A stretch of DNA of 42,820 bases from Acidobacteriota bacterium. GTDB taxonomy: Bacteria; Actinomycetota; Acidimicrobiia; Acidimicrobiales; CADCSY01. Positions 15,612 to 23,226 of this stretch are shown one piece after another. The notes beneath the pieces were generated by a model that saw nothing but the letters and a program-made list of their open reading frames with translations, was not told the DNA's origin and did no database searches. The position numbers were made by a program, and so were the translations under genes. The stretch's first letter is position 1, and the number at the start of each line of letters is the position of its first letter. The stretch lies in NCBI GenBank assembly GCA_019510095.1, contig JAEKLB010000034.1, forward strand, positions 1 through 42,820. Reading direction: 5' to 3'.

Positions 15612-17939
15612 TCAGAGGCTGAGCTGATGGAGGATGGCCCGCTCCAGCTCCTTGACGTGGTCGCGGTCGACCAGCTTGCCGCCGGTGGCGGTCTGCACGT
15701 AGAAGACGTCGACGACCTCGTGGCCAAGGGTCGAGATCTTGGCGATCCGGATGTCGAGGTCGAGGTCGGCCAAGGCCCGCGTGATCCGGTACAGCACGCC
15801 GAGGCGATCAGGGGCCCGAACCTCGACGACCGTGCAGCTGGCTGACGCGTGGTTGTCGACCCGCACCGAGGGCTCCCCCACCAGTCGCATGGCCGCCGGC
15901 GTCCGCCGATAGGTCCGAGACCGCTGGGCCAGGCGGGCGTCGATGGCGAGCCGGCCCTCGACTGCCCGCCGCACGTCGGCCGCCACCTTCTCCCAAGCCA
16001 CGTCTCGGTCCTGGGCCTCGACCCGGAACCGGGAAGCGGCCACATCGCCTTCGCTGTGCGCATCGGCTGCGTGCACGGTGACCCCGTGGAGCGCCAGGGT
16101 GCCCGCCACCCGGCCGAACAGTCCCGGCCGATCAGCGGCCACCACCGTGAGCAGCGGGGGCTCCGCCCGCACCACCGTGCGACCTTGTGCCATCAGCGCG
16201 AGCACGGCCCGGTCGGGGAAGCCATGGGGAGCGGTGACCTCGGCCACCTCGCCCCCGCGCAGGACATGGGCCACGCGGTCGACGAGCTGGCCGACCAGCT
16301 CCGCCTTCCATGCGTTCCACGCCGAGGGCCCGGTCGCCAGCGCGTCGGCTTCGGTCAGGGCGGCCAGCACCTCGAGGGTCGGGATCGATCCCACCACGGA
16401 CGCGACGTCGTTGATGACATCGTCGTCGGCGAGATCGCGGCGGGTGGCGGTGTCCGGCAGCAACAGATGGCTGCGGACCAAGGTCACCAGCACGGCGACG
16501 TCGGCCTCGTCGAAGCCCATCCGCGGTGCGATCCGTTCCATGAGGGCGACGCCCGCGTCGGTGTGGTCGCCCGGATAGCCCTTGCCCAGGTCGTGCAACC
16601 ACGCACCCACCAACAGCAGGTCGGGCCGGGGCACGGTGTTGGTGAAGCCAGCAGCGTTGGCCGCCGCCTCGAAGAGGTGGCGATCGACGGTGAAGCGGTG
16701 GAGGGCGTTGCGCTGCGGCCGGCTGCGCACCGGCGCCCACTCGGGCAGCACCCGCTCGACGAGGCGCCGTTGGTCGAGCGCCTCGAGCACCGGGATGGCC
16801 GCTCGGCCAGCACCGAGCAATGCCACCAGCGCGTCCCGCGCGCCCGCCGGCCACGGGCCCGTCAGCTCGGGAGCACGGTCGGCCAGGCGGTCGAGTGACT
16901 GCCGGTCGATGGGCGCGTCGGCCCCGGCAGCAGCAGCCGCGACCCGCAGGACCAGTGACGGGTCGCCGGCCGGGTCGACACCGTCGTCGATGTGCACCTC
17001 GCCGTTCCGGAGCACCACATCGGGCGAGAGGACCTGGTCGCGACGGAACACACGGCTCCGGCGCTTGTTGCCGGTCTCGACCCGGCGCCACGCCTCGTCG
17101 CTCACCCATGCCACCGTGCGGGCTGCCGTCGACACCCGCGCCATCAGCGCGTCGGCGTCGCCACCACCGAGCAGCTTCGCCACCTCGTCCTGCCGCTCGA
17201 GCAGGAGCACGTCGCTGGCGCGAGCGGCAACCCGATGGAGGGCGACGCGGACGTCGAGGAGGACGTCCTCGGCGCCGGTCAACGCCGCCGCGTCACCAGC
17301 AAGCAGCACGGGCCCGGCGTACTCGGCCCACCGCAGGGCATGGATGTCGCGCAGCCCGCCCCGCCCCTCCTTGATGTCGGGCTCGAGCAGGAAGGCCACC
17401 TCGCCGGCTGTGGCGTGGCGCACGGCCACCCGTCTCCGGAGCTCATCGAGCCAGCGCCCGGCCCGGCGCAGCCACCGCTCGAGCGCTTCCTCGGCCAGGC
17501 GCGACGACACCGCAGGGTCGCCGGCGATGTGACGGGCCGACAGGGCGGCAGTGGCGGTGTCGAGGTCGGCGGCGATGAGGCCGAGCGCCTCCTTGTGGGT
17601 GCGCACGGCATGGCCGAGCTTGATGCCGGCGTCCCACACCGGGTACCACAGCCGCTCGGCCAGCTGGGTCACGCCGGGACGGCCGGCGTGCAGCAACCAC
17701 ACGTCGAGATCGCTCCCAGGAGCCAGTTCGTACCGCCCGTACCCGCCGGTGGCCACCAGGGCCAGGCCACTGGTGTCGCCGCCGGTCGCCTCCTGGAGCA
17801 ACGCGGCCAACCAGTCGTCGGTGGCCGCGGCCAGGGCCGCGCACATCGCCCGGCCCCGGCGCGACTCGTCGGCAATGACCTCAGCCCGCCGGCCGAGCAG
17901 CGATGCCGCCGGAACATCGCTGGCCATCGGCAGCGTCAC
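15612..17939 (-). CDS. glnD: Bifunctional uridylyltransferase / uridylyl-removing enzyme GlnD
   Basis: A 775-residue sensor of nitrogen status that modifies PII proteins. Domains in order: nucleotidyltransferase with GGYGRYEL and GSDLD (75-79), a helical linker, an HD domain with H449-D450 in LHDLGKGYPGDHTDAG for deuridylylation or de-adenylylation, and two C-terminal ACT domains (near residues 595 and 701) that sense glutamine. In actinobacteria the enzyme often adenylylates GlnK. The GTG at 17937-17939 overlaps the upstream stop (GTGA) and was preferred; ATG at 17927 is the alternative. No glnB, glnK or amtB gene lies nearby, so the pairing with the flavoprotein gene upstream is unexplained. 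Confidence 0.9.
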   Translation of the reverse strand: MTLPMASDVPAASLLGRRAEVIADESRRGRAMCAALAAATDDWLAALLQEATGGDTSGLALVATGGYGRYELAPGSDLDVWLLHAGRPGVTQLAERLWYPVWDAGIKLGHAVRTHKEALGLIAADLDTATAALSARHIAGDPAVSSRLAEEALERWLRRAGRWLDELRRRVAVRHATAGEVAFLLEPDIKEGRGGLRDIHALRWAEYAGPVLLAGDAAALTGAEDVLLDVRVALHRVAARASDVLLLERQDEVAKLLGGGDADALMARVSTAARTVAWVSDEAWRRVETGNKRRSRVFRRDQVLSPDVVLRNGEVHIDDGVDPAGDPSLVLRVAAAAAGADAPIDRQSLDRLADRAPELTGPWPAGARDALVALLGAGRAAIPVLEALDQRRLVERVLPEWAPVRSRPQRNALHRFTVDRHLFEAAANAAGFTNTVPRPDLLLVGAWLHDLGKGYPGDHTDAGVALMERIAPRMGFDEADVAVLVTLVRSHLLLPDTATRRDLADDDVINDVASVVGSIPTLEVLAALTEADALATGPSAWNAWKAELVGQLVDRVAHVLRGGEVAEVTAPHGFPDRAVLALMAQGRTVVRAEPPLLTVVAADRPGLFGRVAGTLALHGVTVHAADAHSEGDVAASRFRVEAQDRDVAWEKVAADVRRAVEGRLAIDARLAQRSRTYRRTPAAMRLVGEPSVRVDNHASASCTVVEVRAPDRLGVLYRITRALADLDLDIRIAKISTLGHEVVDVFYVQTATGGKLVDRDHVKELERAILHQLSL

Positions 17940-19288
17940 GGCCCAATCATGGTCGCGACCTTGCGGGCGGCCACCAGCACCGGATCCCACGCGGGGGAGA
18001 ACGGTGGCGCGTACGACAGGTCGAGGCTGGTCATCTGCTCGACGGTCAGGCCGGCGTGGAGCGCGGTGGCGACCACGTCGATGCGCTTGGCCGCCCCTTC
18101 CTCGCCCACGATCTGGGCGCCCAACAGCCGGCCGCTGCGGCGCTCGGCGATCATCTTCACCCTGATCGGTGCGGCGCCCGGAAAGTAACCGGCGCGGGTC
18201 GTGGCCTCGATGGTGGCGACGTGGACCTGGTAGCCGGCACGGCGGGCCTCGACCTCGTTGAGGCCGGTGCGGGCGACCTCGGTGTCGCAGATCTTGGAGA
18301 CCGCGGTCCCCACGACACCGGGAAAGGTGGCGTAGCCGCCGCCGATGTTGGTGCCGGCCACCAGGGCCTGCTTGTTGGCCACCGTGCCGAGCGGGTTGTA
18401 GGTCGCCTCACCGGTGACGAGGTGGTGCGACTCGCAGCAGTCACCTGCCGCCCACACGCCCTCGGCGCTGGTGTGCTGGCGGCGGTCGACACCGATGGCG
18501 CCGGCTGCGCCGAGCCGCAGGCCGGCGGTGGCCGCCAGCTCGCTGTTGGGAGCGACGCCGAGGCCGAGCACGACGAGGTCGGCTTCGATCGGCCCATCGC
18601 CGGTGCGGACCACGACGGTGTTGCTCTCGCTCCCGGCCTCGAAGCCGATCGCGGGACAGCCACACCGCACGTCGATCCCGTGGCGCCGCATCGCCGCCGA
18701 GACGACGGCGCCCATGTCGGGATCGAGGCCGCCCAGCACCTCCTTGCTCCGCTCGAGCACGGTGACCGCTGCGCCCCGGTGGAGGAAGGCCTCGGCGATC
18801 TCCAGCCCGATGTAGCCACCGCCGACCACGACGACGCGCGGCGCGTCCTTGGCGGCGAGCAGCCGGGCCCCGTCGTCGAGGGTCTGCACCCCCATGATCC
18901 GCGGGTGGTCGATGCCGGGGAGCTCGGGTCGCCGGGGGCGGGCGCCGGTGCCGATGACGAGCAGGTCGAAATCGACTCGCTCGGTGGCACCCCAGCGAAG
19001 GTCATGCACCGCGACCTGGCGGTGGTCGACGTCGAGCTCGGTCACCTCGTGGTGTATCCGCACCTCGATGTCGTTGGCCTCCCGGAACTGCGCCGGTGTG
19101 CGCACGACCAGATCGTCGAGGGACGCGACCTCACCGCCGACCGCGTAGGGAATGCCACAAGCCGAGTAGCTCGTGTAGGCGCCTCGCTCGAAGGCGATGA
19201 TCTCCAAATCGGGTCGCAGCCGCCGGGCTGCGGTTGCCGCGCCCATGCCGCCGGCGTCGCCACCGATGACGACAAGCCGTTCTGCCAT
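17936..19288 (-). CDS. FAD-dependent oxidoreductase, CoA-disulfide reductase-like
   Basis: A 450-residue two-dinucleotide-fold flavoprotein. The N-terminal FAD loop is VVIGGDAGGMGAA. Single active-site Cys44 sits in SYSACGIPYAVGG, the SxxxCGxPY motif of CoA-disulfide reductases and NADH oxidases. VVVVGGGYIGLEIAEAF is the NAD(P)H loop. The C-terminal SYAPPFSPAWDPV matches the dimerisation end that carries the conserved Tyr in CoADR. It may keep CoA or a related thiol reduced; NADH oxidase or persulfide reductase activity is an alternative. The ATG at 19286-19288 has TACCGT seven bases upstream, overlapping the -10 of the divergent gene. It is coupled to glnD downstream. Confidence 0.85.
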   Translation of the reverse strand: MAERLVVIGGDAGGMGAATAARRLRPDLEIIAFERGAYTSYSACGIPYAVGGEVASLDDLVVRTPAQFREANDIEVRIHHEVTELDVDHRQVAVHDLRWGATERVDFDLLVIGTGARPRRPELPGIDHPRIMGVQTLDDGARLLAAKDAPRVVVVGGGYIGLEIAEAFLHRGAAVTVLERSKEVLGGLDPDMGAVVSAAMRRHGIDVRCGCPAIGFEAGSESNTVVVRTGDGPIEADLVVLGLGVAPNSELAATAGLRLGAAGAIGVDRRQHTSAEGVWAAGDCCESHHLVTGEATYNPLGTVANKQALVAGTNIGGGYATFPGVVGTAVSKICDTEVARTGLNEVEARRAGYQVHVATIEATTRAGYFPGAAPIRVKMIAERRSGRLLGAQIVGEEGAAKRIDVVATALHAGLTVEQMTSLDLSYAPPFSPAWDPVLVAARKVATMIGP

Positions 19289-19307
19289 TGGCCGTACGGT
19301 AGAGGTC
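19289..19307. promoter_or_regulatory. Bidirectional promoter with overlapping divergent -10 boxes
   Basis: Only 19 bases separate two divergent start codons. The heptamer TACGGTA at 19295-19301 reads TAnnnTA on both strands. TACGGT (plus, 19295-19300) is seven bases before the ATG at 19308, and TACCGT (minus, 19301-19296) is seven bases before the ATG at 19288. Neither gene has a ribosome-binding site, so both appear leaderless. Confidence 0.55.
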
Positions 19308-19493
19308 ATGGGCATTCGCCGCGACTGCCGGCACTACTCGACCCGCTCGACCGGCGGTGGCGACGTCGTGCAGCGATGCCGCGTCGGCTCCAACGCCGAC
19401 ATGCCGTTCGCTTGCCCTGACCACTGCCTCTTCTTCGAGACGCGCTCGATCGCCGATGCCGGCTGGCAGCGGTTCGAGGACGACGACAGCTAG
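19308..19493 (+). CDS. Small Cys-containing protein, function unknown
   Basis: A 61-residue protein with four Cys (7, 24, 36, 40) spaced like a small zinc- or iron-binding fold, including CRHYSTR and CPDHCLFFETR. I do not recognise a named family. It shares the 19-base divergent promoter with the CoADR-like gene, which hints at linked expression and perhaps a redox role. Its TAG stop overlaps the stop of the convergent gene in a CTAG tetramer. The real-gene call rests on the leaderless promoter, the Cys spacing and normal codon use. Confidence 0.65.
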   Translation: MGIRRDCRHYSTRSTGGGDVVQRCRVGSNADMPFACPDHCLFFETRSIADAGWQRFEDDDS

Positions 19494-19810
19494 CTCGCGC
19501 GGCCTTCGATGGCGGCAGCCACGTCGGCGAAGAAGCGCGAACGGGGCAGGGCGCGCGCACCTGCTGCCGTTGCTGCCGCCAGGGCGTCGGCATCGACGTG
19601 GGGACCGAAGCCCACCACCTCGCCGGCGGCGGCGACCACCTGGGTGAGCACGGCGGCCACGCCCGGGCGCGACAGGTCGACGATCACCAGGTCGGCGCCG
19701 TTGGCGGCTGCCGGCAGCTGGGCCGCGACCCCGACGAAGGTGGCGCCGGCGGCCACCGCGTCGATCTTGGACCGGTCGAGCAGGTCGGGCGCCAGCACCA
19801 CGACCTTCAC
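19490..19810 (-). CDS. Small alpha/beta protein of unknown function, downstream of larE
   Basis: A 106-residue protein that reads as one Rossmann-like or receiver-like alpha/beta unit: MKVVVLAPDLLDRSKI, then ADLVIVDLSRPGV, VVGFGPHVDADAL and ARALPRSRFF. It keeps the strand pattern of a response-regulator receiver. The usual acidic triad is not obvious, so phosphorylation is doubtful. The start is GTG at 19808-19810, nine bases after the larE stop, so it is the third gene of the hemQ-larE operon. Its link to sulfur transfer or heme is unknown. Confidence 0.6.
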   Translation of the reverse strand: MKVVVLAPDLLDRSKIDAVAAGATFVGVAAQLPAAANGADLVIVDLSRPGVAAVLTQVVAAAGEVVGFGPHVDADALAAATAAGARALPRSRFFADVAAAIEGRAS

Positions 19811-19819
19811 GTCACCATC

Positions 19820-20632
19820 TCACGGCTCGAGCAGGGCCTGGTTGAGGTTGCCCGAACGGAAACCCTCGAGGTCGAGCGTCACGTAGCGGTAGCCGGCCGA
19901 CCGCACCGCCTCGACGATCTCGGCCCGGCGCTCGAGCACGGTCGTCAGCTCGTCGACGGGAAGCTCCAACCGGGCCAGGTCGCCGTAGTGGCGCACCCGC
20001 AGCTGGCGGAACCCCAACAGCCGCAGGGCCGACTCGGCGGCGGCCACCTCGGTGAGAACCGACAGGGTCACCGGCGTGCCGTACGGAACGCGGGAGGCGA
20101 GGCACGCCGCCGCCGGCTTGTCCCAGGTCGACAGGCCGAGCGCCTGCGAGGCCTGGCGGACCATGGCCTTGGTGAACCCGGCCTCGACCAACGGGAACAC
20201 CGCGCCCCGCTCGGCCGCCGCCCGTTGCCCAGGGCGGTGCTCGCCCAGATCATCGACGTTGACCCCGAGGGTGACCGTGGCGCCCTCACCGCTGGCAATG
20301 GGCGCCACCACCGTCATCAGCTCGGACTTGCAGTGGTAGCAGCGGTCGCCGTCGTTGGCCCGATAGGCGGCGGCGGCCAGCTCGTCGGTGATGACCGGCG
20401 TCCATCGGAGGCCCCACCCGGCGGCCAGCGACCGGCAGTCGTCGTGCTCCTCGGGCGCCAACGACGGCGACACCGCGGTCACGGCATGGGCCCGCTCGGG
20501 GCCCAGCGTGTCGTTGGCCACCCACGCCAGGAACGACGAGTCGGCCCCGCCGCTGAAGGCGACGACCACCCGGTCGAGCTCGCGCAGCCGGGCGCGGAGC
20601 GCGTCGAGCGGCTCGGCGATCGTCGTGGTCAT
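19820..20632 (-). CDS. larE: LarE-like ATP-dependent sacrificial sulfur transferase
   Basis: A 270-residue PP-loop (adenine nucleotide alpha-hydrolase) protein. VVAFSGGADSSFLAW (ATP loop), DRCYHCKSEL and DKPAAACLASRVPYG match the LarE family, which converts a nicotinate derivative to its thiocarboxylate using Cys sulfur for the nickel-pincer cofactor of lactate racemase. No larA, larB or larC is in the window, so the partner genes are elsewhere or this member serves another thiolation. The ATG at 20630-20632 is ten bases downstream of the hemQ stop; the Ser/Pro/Thr-rich upstream extension lies inside hemQ and was rejected. Confidence 0.85.
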   Translation of the reverse strand: MTTTIAEPLDALRARLRELDRVVVAFSGGADSSFLAWVANDTLGPERAHAVTAVSPSLAPEEHDDCRSLAAGWGLRWTPVITDELAAAAYRANDGDRCYHCKSELMTVVAPIASGEGATVTLGVNVDDLGEHRPGQRAAAERGAVFPLVEAGFTKAMVRQASQALGLSTWDKPAAACLASRVPYGTPVTLSVLTEVAAAESALRLLGFRQLRVRHYGDLARLELPVDELTTVLERRAEIVEAVRSAGYRYVTLDLEGFRSGNLNQALLEP

Positions 20633-20642
20633 GCGGGGCCGA

Positions 20643-21329
20643 TCAGTGCAAGCCGACACGGCGGAGGGCGTCGTCGAGGTCGGCGACCATGCCGGCGTAG
20701 AAGGGGCCGAACTCGGCGTAGTCGGCCGAGGCCCGGTCGAAGCGCATGGTGTACACGCAGTCCTTGAGATCGTCCGGGTGGACACCGAACAGGGTCACGC
20801 CCCACTCGTAGTCGTCGAGCCCGGTGGAGCCGGTGACCAGCTGCACGATGCGACCACTGAACTTCCGGCCCGACGTGCCGTGCTCGTACATCATGGCCAG
20901 CCGGTCGTCGTAGGGCTGCGTGTACCAGTTCTGCTCGGGGACCCGGCGCTTGGACATCGGATAGAAGCAGAACGCCGTCATGCCCTCCGGCGGCAGCTGG
21001 GGGTAGAGCCGGGCCTGCTTCTGCTTGTCGGGCACGTTCGCCGAGTACTCGGAGAGCTCGGTGAGCGAGACGTAGGAGTCGACCACCTCGAGACCGGCCA
21101 GCTGGAGGTCGGTCTGGAGGGCTCGCAGCCGCCACAGGTCGGGCCCGACACCCAGGAAGCAGAGATCGGCCTTGTGGCCGAGCATGGCCGCCACCACCAC
21201 CTGGTGGTCGCCATCGGCGGCCGCTTTCACGGCGATGCGCACCGCCTCGGCCTCGGCCCCCGGCCGGGCCTTGCAGAACAGATGGAGGACCCCCCAGCCC
21301 TCCGACGGCGAGCTCACAGGCGTGGTCAC
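20643..21329 (-). CDS. hemQ: Coproheme decarboxylase HemQ
   Basis: A 228-residue chlorite-dismutase-family enzyme that makes heme b from coproheme III in the coproporphyrin-dependent pathway of Gram-positives. The proximal heme ligand is His150 in MMYEHGTSGRKF. The reactive Tyr is Tyr123 in FYPMSKRR. RFDRASADYAEFGPFYAG is the family's C-terminal signature. The GTG at 21327-21329 was chosen because no ATG fits; TAGCCT lies eight bases upstream with no ribosome-binding site, so it is probably leaderless. It is the first gene of hemQ-larE-orf. Other heme genes are not in the window. Confidence 0.92.
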   Translation of the reverse strand: MTTPVSSPSEGWGVLHLFCKARPGAEAEAVRIAVKAAADGDHQVVVAAMLGHKADLCFLGVGPDLWRLRALQTDLQLAGLEVVDSYVSLTELSEYSANVPDKQKQARLYPQLPPEGMTAFCFYPMSKRRVPEQNWYTQPYDDRLAMMYEHGTSGRKFSGRIVQLVTGSTGLDDYEWGVTLFGVHPDDLKDCVYTMRFDRASADYAEFGPFYAGMVADLDDALRRVGLH

Positions 21330-21337
21330 GAGAAAAG

Positions 21338-21343
21338 AGGCTA
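21338..21343 (-). promoter_or_regulatory. Candidate leaderless -10 box (TAGCCT) of hemQ
   Basis: On the minus strand TAGCCT ends eight bases before the GTG at 21329. The surrounding CTAGCCTCTYTY is very like that in front of disA (39022-39017). Confidence 0.5.
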
Positions 21344-21384
21344 GGCCAGGTGAAATCCACTGACCCCTTCCGCATTGAGGGGGC

Positions 21385-22623
21385 ATGGCACGACGCACCC
21401 TCTTCACCGTGATTGCCTCGCTCACCGTCCTCACCGTGGCCGGGGTCTCGCTGGCTCGCCCCCACGACAGCGGGGTCGCGGTCCGCATCGCCGACTTCGC
21501 CGAGGAACCGGCGGTCACCACCACGACGGTCGCTCCCGCCACGACCACCAGCGAGGTGCCGGCCAGCACGACCACCACCGAGGTGCCGATCGCCTCGACG
21601 ACGTCGACGACCGAGGCCCCGGCGCCAAGCACGACCACGACCGAGCGGCCCAGGCCCAGGCCGAGCACCACCACCACCGAGAAGCCCAAGCCGATCACGA
21701 CCACCACGACCGAGAAGCCCAAGCCCCAGACCACGCCCGCGCTGCGGCTGGCGTGCAAGCGGCTGGACGACGCCCACATTGCCTGCCGCTGGGGCGACGT
21801 TCCCGACGGCACCACCAGGATCGCCCTGATGCGGTCGGGTGGCGGCGGCGAGTCGAAGACCGTCTACATGACGACCGATCCCTCGGCCCGCTCGGCGGTG
21901 GACGCCTCCGTGGTGGCAGGCGAGACCTATGTCTACCGACTCGCGGCCGGCGCCGAGGTCAAGCTGGCCGAGAGCGACGCCCTCAAGGTCCCGCCCACCG
22001 GCGAGGAGGTCAGCACCGACAGGCCGGCCGCCGACCCGAAGACCTCGGTCGAGCTGGCGTGCAAGCAGACCGGCGGCCTTCAGGTGACCTGTCGATGGGG
22101 CGCGATCCCCGATGGGGCGACAAAGGTGGCGCTGATGCGAGAGCGACCCGGCACCCCGAGCCAGCCGATCTTCATCAGCGACGACCTCGCCAAGCACGAG
22201 TACGTCGACGCGGCCGTCGACAACGGTGTCACCTACGTCTATCGACTCGCGGCCGGGAACAGCAACGGCATCACCGCCGGCAGCGCTCCCATCAAGATGA
22301 CCATCGGTGGTGGCGACGGCCAGAGCGAGGGCGTGGCGTTGAGCGTGGTCTGCGGGCAGACCACGGTGGAGACCCGGCCGGCGATCGTCTGCGAGTGGTC
22401 GGACCCGAAGGTGGCGGTGGCCGCGTACCGCGTCTTCCGCCGGCCGACGGGCGAGAGCTCCTACCGGCAGGTGGGGATCGTGGAGGTGCGGCGAGTGGTC
22501 GACAAGGAGATCACGAGCGGCGCCTTCCAGTACCTCGTTCAGGGCTTGGACAACGACGGAAAGGTGGTGGCACTGGGCGATGCGGCGGCAAAGTGCTGCA
22601 CACCAGCAGTTGACGGCCGATAG
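21385..22623 (+). CDS. Secreted protein: Thr-rich linker plus three Cys-W beta domains
   Basis: A 412-residue exported protein. Residues 1-24 are a signal peptide (MARRTL n-region). Residues 44-117 are a Thr-rich linker with TTTTEKPKP-type units. Three fibronectin-III-like domains follow at about 118-203, 222-307 and 317-405. Each opens with a Cys (LAC, LAC, VVC) and has a second Cys followed by x-Trp (ACRW, TCRW, VCEW); the third ends in CC. The same domain ends the protein at 23223-24062, with an ECF sigma gene between. A GAGGGGG ribosome-binding site precedes the ATG. I infer that it is a surface ligand or co-sensor of that sigma system; binding partners are unknown. Confidence 0.75.
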   Translation: MARRTLFTVIASLTVLTVAGVSLARPHDSGVAVRIADFAEEPAVTTTTVAPATTTSEVPASTTTTEVPIASTTSTTEAPAPSTTTTERPRPRPSTTTTEKPKPITTTTTEKPKPQTTPALRLACKRLDDAHIACRWGDVPDGTTRIALMRSGGGGESKTVYMTTDPSARSAVDASVVAGETYVYRLAAGAEVKLAESDALKVPPTGEEVSTDRPAADPKTSVELACKQTGGLQVTCRWGAIPDGATKVALMRERPGTPSQPIFISDDLAKHEYVDAAVDNGVTYVYRLAAGNSNGITAGSAPIKMTIGGGDGQSEGVALSVVCGQTTVETRPAIVCEWSDPKVAVAAYRVFRRPTGESSYRQVGIVEVRRVVDKEITSGAFQYLVQGLDNDGKVVALGDAAAKCCTPAVDGR

Positions 22624-22625
22624 TT

Positions 22626-22639
22626 CCGGCATATGCCGG
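22626..22639. promoter_or_regulatory. Perfect 14-bp palindrome over the sigma-factor start codon
   Basis: CCGGCATATGCCGG is a perfect palindrome that contains the ATG at 22633-22635. It could be an operator or could affect initiation; it has no loop, so a hairpin is unlikely. Chance cannot be excluded. Confidence 0.3.
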
Positions 22640-23226
22640 CAGACGACCAGGGCCTGCGGCCGGCGCGGCCCCCGCAGGTCGCCGCTGGCCTCGACGGCGA
22701 GGACGACCGCGCCCTGGTGGCCCGGGCCCGGCACGACCCGGACGCCTTCGCCACCCTCTACCGGCGCCACGTCGAACGGATCCACGCCTTTGCCTGGCGC
22801 CGCTCGGGTTCCCGGGAACTGGCCGAGGACGTCACCGCGGCGACGTTCGAACGAGCATGGCAGCGCCTCGACACCTTCGAGTGGCGGGGCGGCGGCTTCA
22901 CCCCGTGGCTCTACCGCATCGCCGCCAACGAGCTCGCCGGCCACTACCGCAAGCGGGCGACGAGCGACCGGGCCCATCGCAACCTCTTCCTCGTCGAGCC
23001 GCCGGCCGGTGAGAGCCCCCTCGACGACGAGTGGCCGGCGGTACGGCTGGCCCTCGACGGCATCCTCCCCCGGTACCAGGAGGTCATCACCCTCCGCTAC
23101 CTCGCCGGGCTCAGCGCCGAGGAAGCCGCCGAGGCCCTCAACACGTCGAAGCCGGTGGTGGCGGTGACCCTTCACCGCGCCCTCCGCGCCCTGCGCCGGG
23201 CCGTCGAGGCCGGGGGCGAGCGATGA
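22633..23226 (+). CDS. ECF-type sigma-70 family RNA polymerase sigma factor
   Basis: A 197-residue sigma factor with only regions 2 and 4. Region 2 is DPDAFATLYRRHVERIHAFA through FTPWLYRIAANELAGHYRKR. Region 4 is LPRYQEVITLRYLAGLSAEE and a LNTSKPVVAVTLHRAL helix-turn-helix. About 25 disordered residues precede region 2. The stop overlaps the next ATG (ATGA), which couples it to a single-pass membrane protein that I read as its anti-sigma factor. The gene upstream encodes a secreted protein with the same surface domain. The exact ECF group is not recognised. Confidence 0.88.
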   Translation: MPADDQGLRPARPPQVAAGLDGEDDRALVARARHDPDAFATLYRRHVERIHAFAWRRSGSRELAEDVTAATFERAWQRLDTFEWRGGGFTPWLYRIAANELAGHYRKRATSDRAHRNLFLVEPPAGESPLDDEWPAVRLALDGILPRYQEVITLRYLAGLSAEEAAEALNTSKPVVAVTLHRALRALRRAVEAGGER

